From Alviniconcha marisindica (lineage: Eukaryota > Mollusca > Gastropoda > Provannidae): DNA of 64,000 bases. Below, in pieces: positions 46,101-57,179 of the stretch. The position numbers and the translations under genes are program-made. The stretch's first letter is position 1. Each line of letters starts with the position of its first letter. The stretch covers positions 1 through 64,000 of the forward strand of contig JABMCL010000151.1 in NCBI GenBank assembly GCA_018857735.1. The letters run 5' to 3'. Below the pieces are notes generated by a model that made no database searches, was not told the origin of the DNA, and was given only the letters and a program-made list of their open reading frames with translations.

Positions 46101-46296
46101 AAAGCTTCCATTGCCCGACTCTTTAAAACGCTACCTCACTTTTCCGGAACACATCAAGGACAAGTTCTATGAAGAGAAGCCACTCTCAGAAGAGGAATGT
46201 CCATATGATTGTGGAGTGGTCTGCCCTTTGAGAATGTGTCCTGTGGTGGATATTTCGTTTTCTGATGATTCTGACCAAGACATTGAAGTGTGGTGA
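42574..46296 (+). CDS. Ankyrin repeat and SOCS box protein (ASB-type), SOCS box frame-broken
   Basis: Exons 42574-42854, 43296-43384, 43939-44068, 44401-44673, 44952-45254 and 46030 onward have agreeing phases. They encode roughly nine ankyrin-like repeats. The last exon begins RSLKQLCRARI, the first half of a SOCS box, which recruits Elongin B/C and Cullin 5 to make a ubiquitin ligase substrate receptor. In that frame a TAA follows at 46124, giving 390 residues. The second half of the box, LPLPDSLKRYL, with an acidic C-terminal tail ending at TGA 46294-46296, is encoded in the -1 frame of the same exon. Either a one-base error or an inactivating indel is likely. The ATG has a purine at -3. 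The particular ASB paralogue is not assigned. Confidence 0.88.
42855..43185. repeat. (GT)n microsatellite that contains the exon 1 splice donor
   Basis: From the first intron base the sequence is GT dinucleotides with short interruptions: 42855-42877, 42907-42996 and 43041-43108 are the purest runs. Open frames in it are artefacts. Confidence 0.95.
43296..43384 (+). CDS. ASB-type gene exon 2
   Basis: Acceptor TTTAAACAG, then WAAKLGNKELAQQILKNSK to NYIDRET, ending ACAG|GTACAA (phase 1). It completes the repeat RRAIWWAAKLGN with exon 1. Confidence 0.87.
43939..44068 (+). CDS. ASB-type gene exon 3
   Basis: Acceptor CTTTTTTCAG; reads TSPLYRAIVSNKAEVVRLIL, then HAGGDVNLRR and ETPLI, ending CAA|GTGAGT. 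Confidence 0.88.
44118..44275 (+). repeat. Interspersed repeat family C, copy 3
   Basis: Contains GAGGATGTACCTCTGGTGGA identical to copy 1, then GCATGCCAGGTGAGGGATACC and GTTAACTCCCTTGTGTGTTG. Located in the intron after exon 3. Confidence 0.75.
44401..44673 (+). CDS. ASB-type gene exon 4
   Basis: Acceptor TTGTTTTCTAG; holds canonical repeats including DEGLTALHYAVAYRRYSICR and SGITAMTVAIEHHNAAMVKI. The donor is TACAG|GTGAAT. Confidence 0.9.
44952..45254 (+). CDS. ASB-type gene exon 5
   Basis: Acceptor CTCCCTCCAG; reads WGEMPIQQAIALHSQECAIT, a basic RSGRKRK linker, then SAFYLAVSERLMTLVRLLID and a Trp-rich segment before the SOCS box. The donor is CCCAG|GTGTGT (phase 2). Confidence 0.88.
46030..46296 (+). 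CDS. ASB-type gene last exon, SOCS box in two frames
   Basis: Acceptor TTATATTTTACAG. The in-phase frame gives SLKQLCRARIFSA and stops at TAA 46124-46126. The -1 frame gives HKAEKLPLPDSLKRYLTFPE, then an acidic tail with SFSDDSDQDIEVW and TGA at 46294. The Elongin BC-box and the LPLP Cul5-type motif thus cannot be in one protein as sequenced. Confidence 0.85.
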   Translation, partial: VIETAVQGSNLFRCLHLYAPHKAEKLPLPDSLKRYLTFPEHIKDKFYEEKPLSEEECPYDCGVVCPLRMCPVVDISFSDDSDQDIEVW

Positions 46297-46689
46297 GGTG
46301 GATGACATTGACCTGCTGTACTTAATCCTTCAGGCTGCTGACCTCAGCAATGCACATGGCTCCACCAAACCCAGTTTTCGGCCAGCCACTTCACCTCCTT
46401 TCTGGTCATTCCCTTCAGCTTCCTGTCTCCTTTTGAAGCAACCTCAACGTTGTTTTCAGGTGGCCTATTTTCCTCTTGCTTTCTGGGTTCCACTTAAATG
46501 CTGATCATTCAGTGATGTCCTGCAGCTTTCTGAGGGTGTGGACCTTCCTGCAAGCTCTCCATATCCTCTTGGCTATTTGGGTGATGACAGATTCTCACAT
46601 GGGTCTCTGCTGTATGTCTGTGTTGCTGGTGTGCTCCAGCCACCTGATCGGCAGTTCCCCAGGCTGTTGCTGATGATTGCCTGGAGTTT

Positions 46690-47012
46690 GGTGGATGTGG
46701 TGGTTTTGACCTTGATTACCATCAGCTGACCAGGGTGATCGGATGATGATGACAGGATGATGACAAGGTGGATGTGGTGATTTTAACCTTGATGACCATC
46801 AGCTGACCAGTGTGATTGGATGATGATGACAGGGTGATGACAAGGTGAATGTGGTGGTGTTAACCTTGATGACCATCAGTTGACCAGGGTGATTGGATGA
46901 TCATGACAGGGTGATGACAAGGTGGATGTGATGATGTTTACCTTGATGACCATCAGCTGACCAAGGTGATCAGATGATGCTGACAGAGTGATGACAAGGT
47001 GAACGTGATAAA
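46690..47012. repeat. About 76-bp tandem repeat, 4 units, 3' of the ASB-type gene
   Basis: Each unit contains ACCTTGATGACCATCAGCTG, then ACCAGGGTGAT and GATGACAAGGTG. In the probable 3' untranslated region or just beyond. Confidence 0.88.
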
Positions 47013-48942
47013 CATTTGTGAGCCGTTCTCACGAAATGAGTCTTAACTTAAAATTTGGCAATTTGAGATATCTGCATGTCTCAAATCTGCAAATTCTGCT
47101 TGTTATTTTGATACTTAAATCATGTTTCTACTCCAAAAAATGTGGATGTGACGCATTTCTGAAGGTTGCATATGTGTGGTGGAGGCCATTTTGAGAAAAT
47201 CAGCTTTAAAGTTTTCACTGTACACTGAGTAGTTTTTCCTTTACTCCTTAGCAACAGGAGGTTTAAATGTACCAATCTTTACCAATTTTGGCACAGGAAC
47301 ATATCAAACATTGGGGTACCTGAAGAGACTTGAAAGTTCAAATTAGTTAACTTTTAATGTATTTTGTTAATGTTTTCAATCCCATGCTCTCGGTTTAAAA
47401 TGAGCAAAATTGATGCCAGATAAGGTGAATAAAATGTGTTTTAAACATATTTATTCAACTTTTCAGAGCATATCAGCGCAAACACACCAAAGTTTAATGC
47501 TTATAGACTTTAATTTTGCAAAAATCTGAAAACACCCAGATAGACCCCCACTGACTGCTTTTGCCTGTAGCACAGTAAGCTGGCTGGAGTTAAATTGGTG
47601 AGAACGGGTCACATTTATACAATATTGCAAGTTTGATTGCATGTCTGTCTGTGATTGTGCATGAATACTTATTACCTTGGTAAAACACTTTTGCCATTAT
47701 GTTTATGTACTTGGGGATTGATTAATATTTGTTAACTCTTTAAAAACGCAGAGCCAAAGACTATGTTCATCTGTCCGGAAGCACTTTATTTTTTTGATGA
47801 TCATGACATTTCAAAGTTACAGAGGTAACAGAAAGATAAAACTGCACAGCTCTTGGTACATTCCTATCCAGTCAAGTTAAAAATGTTGTGTCATTGTTAA
47901 TTTCCTAAACAGGTCACATCAGAGTCATTTTCATGAGTTTGTAATGTCATTAAAGGAAATTATACATTTAGACTGTGCAAAACTACAATAAGTGTGCTTG
48001 TTGGTATGCCTGATTATTTTACTGGAAGAAATGTGCTGTTATTTCTGATTGTGTTTTACTGCAGCCAGTTTGCTAGCTGTTAGGACTGGCTGTTGTACTG
48101 GAACAGATATACTGGTACTCCTGTTTTACTGGAACCCTTTGGTTTGTACTTTTATTTAACAGTCACTTCAGTTCTGATTAACGGATAATCAGATTCCTCA
48201 GCTGTAATATTTAGGAGTGGCAAGTGTTTTCTGGCTTTTATATCTTCTGTGTGCTGTGTTTTTACTTCTTTTTATGCTTCTAGTACTTCCTTTGCAATGG
48301 GTGGCTTCAAAAATACTGCTTTGAAAAAGTTTGAAATCTAAAGAGTATGTGAATTTCAAGTATTCTAAATTGTTTTTATGGTTGTTTTCATATATTTCAA
48401 ATGTGTGTGTGTGTGTGTGTGAATTTTATTTCTGTATTCTTGAGGATCAGATAAAGTTTAACTCCCCCCCCCCCCAAAAAAAAAAAGAAGAGCCTGTGGT
48501 TAAACTGGCAACAATGCAGTGTACTAACAATAAAATTCACAAACAAAATGTTCAAAGTAGCAAAGGATGTGCTGGTGCACTGTTTTCTTTTTTAATTTCT
48601 TGATTTTTATGTTGTTATACTTTTTTGCTTTATTGCAATTTTTTTGTTTTGTTACTTTTGTTGTTGTTGTTTTTGTTTTTCTTCATGATTTCTCTTGCCT
48701 TTCAGCAGAAGGGGGGAAAATGCAACGCATGCTCACCAACTCAATTCCATCCTGTTTGTTGTTCTGTGAAATGTTTTCTGTTTGTGCAATGAAAACTGAT
48801 AATAACTTTGTGCTGCTTTGGTTGTACAATGATGATACAGAACAACATGAAATTACTGAAGCAGTGTTCTTGTTTTTGTGTGTGTGTATGTGTATTTATT
48901 GAGTTTTGTTGTTGTCGTTTTTCTCCCTTTGTTGCTGTTGTC

Positions 48943-48991
<49 letters not shown>

Positions 48992-49200
48992 CGGGCGTGC
49001 GTGTGAGTGTGTGTGCGCTAGACAGGCTTCCAATCTGATCCAGATAGGATCAAGCATGTTTACTGGGTTAAAACCTCAAAAATAATAATTATATAGTCAT
49101 AATATTGTATTCCTTGCACACCACACGTGCACACGACACCCCCTCCCCCTCCACACACACACCAACGCACAGAAGGAATGTAGTTAAGGTAAGTAAGAAG
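47013..49200. other. Probable 3' untranslated or intergenic DNA of the ASB-type gene
   Basis: AT-rich sequence without exon-like frames. A possible poly(A) signal AATAAA is at 47428-47433. A poly-C/poly-A junction lies at 48465-48486 and a (GT)n tract at 48943-48986. Confidence 0.45.
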
Positions 49201-49213
49201 ACAGAATTTCAAA

Positions 49214-49496
49214 TCACTCATTCTGGTATTGTTTGTAGAGGCAAGTTTTTAATGCAGTTTTAAAGGCATTGGAGGACTGAATGTAACACATGTCAGAAGG
49301 GAGCAAATTCCATTGCTTTGGAGCACAGTTTGAATAACCGCGTATTTCCAGAGGTTTTTGTAATAACATGGGGAATATGAAATTGCTTTGTGTCTGCAGA
49401 AGAATGAAGCTGCATAGAAGGGCCATATGCAGAGAAACAGGCAGGAGATGAGTCAAAGGAGAAGTTGTGACAGATAGTTGACAGTTTGGAGACCAT
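49214..49496 (-). mobile_element. LINE ORF2 C-terminal fragment
   Basis: On minus the frame ends with IRGYSNCAPKQWNLLPSDM and SNAFKTALKTCLYKQYQNE. This is the conserved end of CR1/Jockey-like ORF2 (consensus R.RSFRYSAPRLWNSLP, then FK..LKT.LF). A second frame overlaps, indicating a frameshift near 49300. Confidence 0.75.
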
Positions 49497-50179
49497 TCAG
49501 GTTTGCTTATGTATTACCTACAGGCAAACGGAAACAAAATGATTGTGGCAGGCGCCTTACTCTTAATTGCCTTGTGGGCATGCATGTGGAGGAGAGAGAA
49601 AAAAAAGCAACCACACAGAAGTTAAAAGCATGGCTGCTTGTAGAGATGGGTTTGTTTCCTTTTTCCTCAGCTGCACTCCAAGTGCATTATCCAATGTAGA
49701 GTCAGAAAATAACATCAAATCAAACTGTTAAAAAATCCCAACACTTTGAAGAAGCCCTCAAGTCTGGAATTCTCTTTCTTTCAAAAGCATTTTGTTCTTA
49801 CCTTTACCTGATATATTTTTCATGCAGCTTGATTTTTGTGTGGCTGAGTGTATGTTTGTGTGTGTGTGTGTGTGTCAGCGTTTTGTTGTTGTTTTACAAG
49901 GGAGCAAAATGGGTAGATTACAGTGCAAATTTGATTTTGGTTAAGTATATTTTAATATTATGTATATCACAAATGGGTTTGTTCTGCTCCATACAATACA
50001 TAAATATATTGTATGGAGCCCAACAAACCTGTCAGTGATATAAATAAGATTAAAATATGTATGGGTTATTCTGCTTTCATTCATCCATGTCTGAACACAA
50101 TTATCTTCACAGTTGTGCCTATCCTCCCATCTGACGTGGGTGTGGGTGCATGCATGCATGCATGTGTGCATGTATGTGT

Positions 50180-50275
50180 GTTGTGTAAAGGTAAAGCACC
50201 CTGTGCTCCCAATTTGTGCAGTAGAAGGGTGCTCTAGAAATCCTCTTTATTATTATTATTATTAAGAAAATATTT
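50180..50275 (+). mobile_element. Retrotransposon 3' tail with (TTA)n end
   Basis: GGTAAAGCACCCTGTGCTCC .. GGGTGCTCTAGAAATCC followed by TTATTATTATT resembles the stem-like 3' end shared by many LINE/SINE families in marine invertebrates. Confidence 0.5.
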
Positions 50276-50368
50276 TGAAAAGCTATTTTTAGAATGCTTA
50301 TTATGTAAAATGGTTTGAGCCAAGTCTTTTTTTTAAATAGCACTATAATATAATACCAATGACATGTT

Positions 50369-50400
50369 TATAGTACTGTTCTAGGAAGACCTGGCTCAGA

Positions 50401-50482
<82 letters not shown>

Positions 50483-50543
50483 TATCCAGATAATAAATAT
50501 ATTATAAATGCTCTGAGCCAAGTATTCCTAGAATAGCACTATA
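50369..50543. repeat. Foldback element: inverted arms around (AT)n and (GT)n
   Basis: Left arm 50371-50404 (TTCTAGGAAGACCTGGCTCA..) and right arm 50508-50543 (reverse complement TTCTAGGAATACTTGGCTCA..) match over about 34 bp with few differences. Between them lie about 27 AT units (50403-50456) and a (GT)n run. A partial third arm (GGTTTGAGCCAAGTC, AAATAGCACTATAAT) lies at 50312-50350. Confidence 0.85.
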
Positions 50544-50983
50544 AAAATGAATGAATGAATGAATATTTTTTTTTATATAGTGCATAAAAAATTTCACACA
50601 AAACCTTGCATGTTCACAGCGCCAGATACACACAGTGCATACATGTAAGCTCTTGCAAGCTAAAACTACCAAAGGATACTCATACCAAAAAGTACAAACA
50701 GCTCCTACCCACCCACCCCTTCCCAAAAGAGGAACTATACATAGCAGTTAAATGTAAAAATATATACAGAGTTACAAATAATGATAACAGAAAAAAAGAA
50801 TCACACACACACAGAGTAATTATGGCAACATCAGCTTCACTCAACACACACACCAGCACAAACGCACATACACAATCGCATTGACTATCATCCCTAGATA
50901 AAGAAATGGGTTTTCAGCAAAGGTCTGATTGAAAGACTGGAGTCCTCCTTGGTGCTCTGGGATATAATGTTAGTAAACATGGT

Positions 50984-51125
50984 GCTTAACATCCACAGAA
51001 ACCATAAGGCTTATTAGGGACGGGGAGAATGGGGGGAAGGGGGTATGGAGGTGGGGGAAGAGGGAGAGTATATATACCTATCGCTACACTGTCACCACCA
51101 GAACGACCTGCATTAAGATGGGCAG
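50984..51125 (+). repeat. Interspersed repeat, family A relative
   Basis: Block GCTTAACATCCACAGAAACC, then AAGGCTTATTAGGGACGGG and a tail ACTGTCACCACCAGAACGAC matching the region after family A copy 1 (about 1815-1850) and degraded copies at 6003-6123 and 6375-6420. Confidence 0.6.
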
Positions 51126-51253
51126 CGATGAGAATATAATGTTATCAATACTATCATTTATGAAGAGGATACCAATGGTTGGGAAACAAATAGCTACTGG
51201 AAACAAACATTTAAAAAAAAAAAAAAAAATGAGGAGTAATCGCCTCCCACCAA

Positions 51254-51325
51254 TGCCCCGACAGGGGATCGAACCCTGGATCTTCGGTTTACGAGACCGA
51301 CGCCTTACCACTTGGCCACCGAGGC
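51254..51325 (-). tRNA. tRNA-Thr(CGT), gene or SINE head
   Basis: The minus strand folds as a full 72-nt cloverleaf. The acceptor is GCCTCGG/TCGGGGC with two wobble pairs, and the D arm is GCC..GGC with AAGTGGTAA. The anticodon stem is TCGGT/ACCGA with loop CTCGTAA (anticodon CGT). The T arm is CAGGG/CCCTG around TTCGATC, and the discriminator is A. The A box TGGCCAAGTGG and B box GGTTCGATCCC are intact. A run of 17 T lies about 27 nt downstream and would stop Pol III. The same run could be the tail of a young SINE, and repeat sequence flanks both sides. Confidence 0.65.
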
Positions 51326-51626
51326 TGGCCGGACGACAAGGAGGAATTATATGTATAAGAAGGTAATGTTCAGATGGCTGTCGCGCCCGCTTTGTTTTGC
51401 ATGGTTTGTGCCCACTTGTTGGGTTTTTTGTCCCAATACCTAATAATTATATAATATAACCATATGCCATCAAAGTCGAACACACAGAAGAACACGTGAC
51501 AAAGCTTATTCTCTCCATGATTTCAGACTGTGTGCGCGCAGCTGTGATCTGTGTGCGTGAACCGGCCACGGACTTACATAATGCTGTATATGAAGGGCCA
51601 TGCGTCTTTTTCGGCACGTCATAGTT

Positions 51627-51805
51627 CAGGAGCTGTGTGAGAGTCGAGGTGGCCGTCCTGGGCTGTCCGTCCTAACGAGCCTTCTGGTTTCCGTGGACGT
51701 AAAGCTATATTGAACCATGCTTCGGCATTGGTCTCAGCTTGTCCCTAATATGTCAATTGACATCTGAGGACATTAAGCAACACTACCTACCTACCTACCT
51801 TTTCG
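51627..51805 (+). repeat. Interspersed repeat family A, copy 4
   Basis: The best-preserved copy: TTCAGGAGCTGTGTGAGAGT through TCAATTGACATCTGAGGACA to an (ACCT)n tail at about 51785-51800. Confidence 0.8.
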
Positions 51806-54165
51806 GCACGTTGAGGGCCCACGATCAAACTGCTGGTCATTATGGCGCCTAGACACTTCGTGGGGGGTTCGCCCTAGAGCTCCGTTTGTAAGTTCGCTGT
51901 CAGTTCAGAGGGGGGGGGGGGGGGGGGGGCGGTTCGTGAACCAGTGTGTGTGTGTTTTTTAATATAGTTACAGGCATGTGCAGTGCATACAGACGAGGAT
52001 GACTTGTTTAATTCAGTCACACCGGCGTCAGTGTCCGTTACTGACAGAAACAGCTAGCTAGGTTGGCGGCAGCTGGTTTACTGTCCCGGAAAACGTGTTA
52101 CAAACAGTACGTCCCCGTACGAAAGGTCAGTTCTTGCCCGTCCTTTGCACTCTCTTATGTACAAGAGAGGTGGTAACTAAAGTAAGCAGCCAAACGTTTT
52201 CATGACGTGTGAAGCCAGCTGATGTCAGTGCTAAGTGATCGTGTGGCGGGGGTGGGTCTCTGTACGCCAAGGTCATACGGAGAAGCAAATTCCAGGCACC
52301 GGTTTACATCATTCCTCCTTGGTTTGGGGGGCTTTGTTTTTTTTTACCTTGAAGCTTACCCATGCCCCAAACTACATGGGGTACTTTACTCCCTGTTGTT
52401 TACCCTGCCCATGACATTGCAAATTACATGGTAACATGGGACATACGAGACACACACTGAAGCTTACCCTACACCACAAACTATGTGGGACATGCACAGC
52501 TTACCCAAATGCCACAAACTTCAGTGACCAGAGGACAACAATACACGTGATCTGTGTATATATTTTCCAAACTTTGTCAAGTGGCATGAGAGGTGGACTA
52601 TTCAGGAGGAAACATTCTAGCCCAAAAGTGAAAACAGAAGAAAAAAATGGCATAAATATTACTCTTATAATGATTAAAACTTGTTTTATGCAACAGTTGT
52701 GAAAGCACAGTGAAAGAGAGAGAGAGTGTGTGTGTGTGTGCATGTGCTTTGAATAATATGATTATGAAGAAGAAAAAAAAAGAAAAAAGTATATGTGAGT
52801 GTGCTGATGTACTCCAATATTTCATTTCATATAAAGACACTGAACATTACAATCAGTGGATTACATCAGTTTAATCCAAATCAAGCCAAGCAACCAGTAT
52901 TCAGTTTTAATATAAAGCAGCACACTTTTAATTCTTGGATTCGTCTGCAGCTTCATCATCACTCAATGTTTCTACAACAGGCAGATTATGCACATATTGG
53001 CTCTGCATGTCCTGTCAACTGCACAGGACATTTCAGGACGATCAAACTCTGTATTAAACAAATGCATATTATTTTTTCAAAACTCTTCTCATATAATATA
53101 TATGTAAACCCTTTCTCGTGTCAAATCTACAAAATCAATTCATACACAAATATAAAACAAAACATACATACACAAAAACAAACAAAATTTTGAAGAGTTA
53201 GTAGTCCCTTCAATATTACCCTTGTCAAAATAGCATATAATCAATAATGAGCCTGCTGGTATCTTCAACTTATTTTATCCAATTTGTCAATACCAGATTA
53301 AAGAAAGAAAAAAGGAATGGACAGAAACCATGTTTTTTAGTTATATAAATGCACAATGGCACATACCACAGTGATATGCGGCAGCAAGCTGCTCATACCA
53401 CCTACCATCATCTCCTAGCTGCTCAACAACTGAACAAGAGCCATATAACAAACACAAAAATAAAAATAATAAACTCTCTTAATTTAATTTTTTTAATTTA
53501 AATTTTTTTTTTTTATTGGAGAATTTTCTGGGGAAAAGTCAGGACAAGGAAATGACAAAAAAGAAGCAGCAGCAGGATTAGGTAGAAGAAAAAGAAAGGA
53601 GATAGGAAAGAGGAATCAAATCAGCCCTGAGATTCCAGACAGAAAGTGAACATCAGACATCCTTGGCCTCCCTTTGGAGGCTGTGTACGTGTACAAACAC
53701 ACAAACATTTGAATTAAGCAAGAAACAGCTACTTCAAAGCACACAGTAACAAGCATATTTACATGTACAGAAAGAATCATAATTATGTAGATAAATTAAC
53801 AGAATATGCTGCCTGCACCAAAATAGTTACAACTGGTTTATGAAGTTCACACGCTCCAATCATCTGTCAAACTGAAAGAGTACAAACGCCAATAGTTGCA
53901 TAAGCCAAGTTACCATCAGCCAAATCAGCCTTGAATTAGTATAATTACCGTTGCATGGAATCTTTCCATTTCAATCTTTCATATGCAGGGGGGAAAGAAC
54001 AAACACACAAAATTATGTCCTTCATTTACTAGGTCAATCCACCTAGCAATTTTGAGCTGGTGCACAGTATGGTTCATCAACACAGGCAGCAAACAACAGA
54101 TCAGGTGAGGGATCATGGAGGGTTCTGTGCTGAGCTCTTTGCCTCACCTCTTTCCTCACAAGCTT
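51806..54165. other. No gene recognised
   Basis: Includes a poly-G run (51910-51928), short CA/GT tracts and A/T-rich sequence. Open frames are under 135 codons and without splice context. Confidence 0.5.
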
Positions 54166-54166
54166 T

Positions 54167-54262
54167 TAGATCCAAACACATAAAAGGTTCAACAGAATGC
54201 TATTTGTTAGGACAAAAACACAATCTGCAAATTTTCTGGGTAATTCCCTTTGTCAAGCCACA
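54167..54262 (+). repeat. Interspersed repeat family B, copy 3
   Basis: AGATCCAAACACATAAAAGG to CCCTTTGTCAAGC, about 90% like the copy at 28612-28707 by eye. Confidence 0.8.
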
Positions 54263-55348
54263 AAACAGTTTTGCTGGGGGGTTTTATTAGCTAAAAAAAA
54301 AAGTACTGAAAAACCTAGCGGGACTGACAGCCCCAAACCCTTCATAAGTATATCCCCCAAGGTTGCAGAGTACCTGCAGATGGAATGCAGATACCTGCAC
54401 ATGAACTGCAGAACAGCTCTTGCAAACCACTCACCCCATTTTGCTGAATGAACCTCCTGAGTTGAGGTAGAAGAGTGTGCACACACAAAAACAAGGTGCA
54501 TTAACGGCATCAATATAGCCAAAGCTCTCTTCCTTTCTTGTTCACAAGTTTAGGGTTTATGTATGTCTTACTTGGGAAATTTATCTAAAAATGGACAGTC
54601 CATGCAGCCCCAAGACAAAAACTGTTTGGCCTCATGTCAACCAAACTGTCTTGGGGAATGCGCAATATTGTGAAACAACAATGGGGACAAGCAACAATAC
54701 TAATGCATGTTCATTTGAACAGTTGTGTACACATGTACCAGCTGCATCCACACACTAGCCCTCACACACATGAATGCACATTTACTTGCACATAAATGTA
54801 CACACACACAAGCATGAAGGTGCACACTCACACACATAGTACCTTTCAGAGTGCATTTCGATACATCAAAATATTTCTCTGTTTTTACCATACAAAATAC
54901 TGTTATGGAATACAGGCCACATGGTGGTAAAGAAATGCTCCATATGGCGCTGCTTCATGCAGCTTTCATAGAAAAATACATTCATCCAAGATTGGCTGAT
55001 TTACAGAAGCTCTGGAACATATATAGCAAACCAGTTTTGACAAATCGTGTTTTTTAGTCACACACACACACACAAATTCACTATAAACAGTTGGCTCTGT
55101 GAAGATTCCACTCGGTACAAAACACAAGCATAAAACAGGTTTGGGGGCTTATGTCTCCCCGATGCTAATCGCTGAGAATACTGACCTTGTACTTGTCAAT
55201 GACTAAGCTCAACCCCGGTTTCATCCACTCTCCAACAACCTCAACCTTCAGCCCCCAAGAAGTTAGGCAAACGTTCATCAAATTCCATCACTTAATGCAA
55301 AGCACTAAAAAACTAAACAAACAACAACAAAAACACATCATGGGAGCA

Positions 55349-55465
55349 TAACCTCGCATAGTAAAGTCCAGCTGAGCATAAACTCGCATAGTAAAGTCCA
55401 GCTGAGCATAAACTCGCATAGTAAAGTCCAGCTGAGCATAAACTCGCTTAGTAAAGTCCAGCTTA
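55349..55465. repeat. 30-bp tandem repeat, about 4 units
   Basis: Unit GCATAAACTCGCATAGTAAA followed by GTCCAGCTGA, nearly identical in the first three units. Confidence 0.92.
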
Positions 55466-57179
55466 CCGAAATAACTAAAAGGGTCTCAAAAACTATAAGT
55501 GTGTCCTGCTTCTACCCTTTCTTTCACAAATGCCAAATAATGACAAGGAAACTGTTTGGCAGACAGAGATTTTGTTTGTAATGTCCAGTCAGCTGTATAG
55601 GTTATATTACATTACAAAAGTAACATCAAATAACCAATCAAACATAGGACTGAAACGAGAATACCACTTAATTTTATAACCTCACCTGTTCATTGAACAG
55701 TAGTTTACTTGGCATCTCACAAGCGACCATACAAATAAATAAAAAAATGTTTTAAGTGTTTGAAGGTATCCTTTAAAAACAAAGCCACAGAGCCATAGAG
55801 TTTAACCAAAAATGTGCTTCATATTGAAATAATCAACTGGTTCTTTTTTTGTTTGTTTTGTTTCTGCTGCGCCATTTTCAGGTCTACATTTTGTGCAAAC
55901 TCCACATGATCGTGTATATATATATGCATCAGACCCAGTGAACATACCATAGATTTTCAGTGCCACTGGTGCAATAGGATTTCATGAAAACAGTCATCTG
56001 CAAAAGACTGTTTTGTGTCTAGAATTTGCATAAACTTTGCATAATATGCATCTGTTACCCAGTAAACATGCCATGGTTTAGTGCCATTAGTGCACCTGCA
56101 ATAGGATTTCTATGCAAAGCAAACTGTCACATGAAAACAGCTATCTGCAAAAGATCATGCTGATGGGATCTATAACCCACAGTTAAAATGCTTTTAAGAC
56201 AAGAAAAATGATGCAGTAACCTGCTACAGCAATTTAGGCAAGAGAGGAAACCAAAATGGCATACTGATTTAGGCACAATGCCCCTTGGGTGAGATAACAA
56301 ATGGAAAGCAGTGCTTTTGGCATGACCTTCACATGAACCAATGTGGTACACTGATTTAGGCATGATCCTTGGATGGACCAATGATTTTGACATGATCCTT
56401 GGATGAATGAATGGAGTATAGTGATTTTGGAGATGCCATCATGACCCATGGATGTGAGAACTGCTGTAGAATGATGATTTATGCATAACCCTTTGACACG
56501 AGAATGGATGTGACACCATTTGTACATTCACCTTGGATGAGAGAACAGAAGCGATATCATGATTTATTCATGATCTCAATGCAATACAATGATTTACAGA
56601 AGCAATGTAAGCATGACCTTTGGACAAAAGAACTGATCTAGTATCATGATTTCAGCATGACCCTTGGATGAGCCAAATAATATGATACATGCTTTACAAG
56701 CACATATAACAGCCATTCTTCTTATAATGACAAATTTGCATACATATCCAGGCAATACATAAAGACATCAACTAAATGCAATAACAAGATTTCAGAAAAA
56801 CTATGAACATCAGCTTTTCCTTTATAACTGAAATTAAAAGCCGCTTTTCTTAGCCCAATTACAAATACACACGCAAAAAAGCTTGGTCCTGGGCAACATA
56901 CAACTCAGCCGGACATTACCTTAAAAACAACACACAGACACATACACAAATCACACACACTGCTTCAGATGCATACTTTGGTCAGATTTCACATTCTCAT
57001 TCCTTTCCCCATTCCTGATATAACAGCTCTTTTAAAATAACCATGGCTTCCCATTTTTCATATGTGACAAAGAAAAGGTCTGCTTTAGGTCTGTCAGGAT
57101 CATCCACACAAAATGTACACAAATGGCTAGTGGGTGGCAACCATTCAACAGGCCAGTCTTGGTATCACAACAGTGTATG

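Noticed and set aside
46060..46105. Programmed -1 ribosomal frameshift joining the two SOCS box halves
   Set aside because: No slippery X XXY YYZ heptamer in the zero frame and no obvious downstream structure; a one-base sequence difference is simpler.
51084..51366. Short frames with RRSRKPKIQGSIPCRG or QGIEPWIFGLRDRRLTTWPP
   Set aside because: They are translations of the tRNA-Thr-like sequence on either strand.
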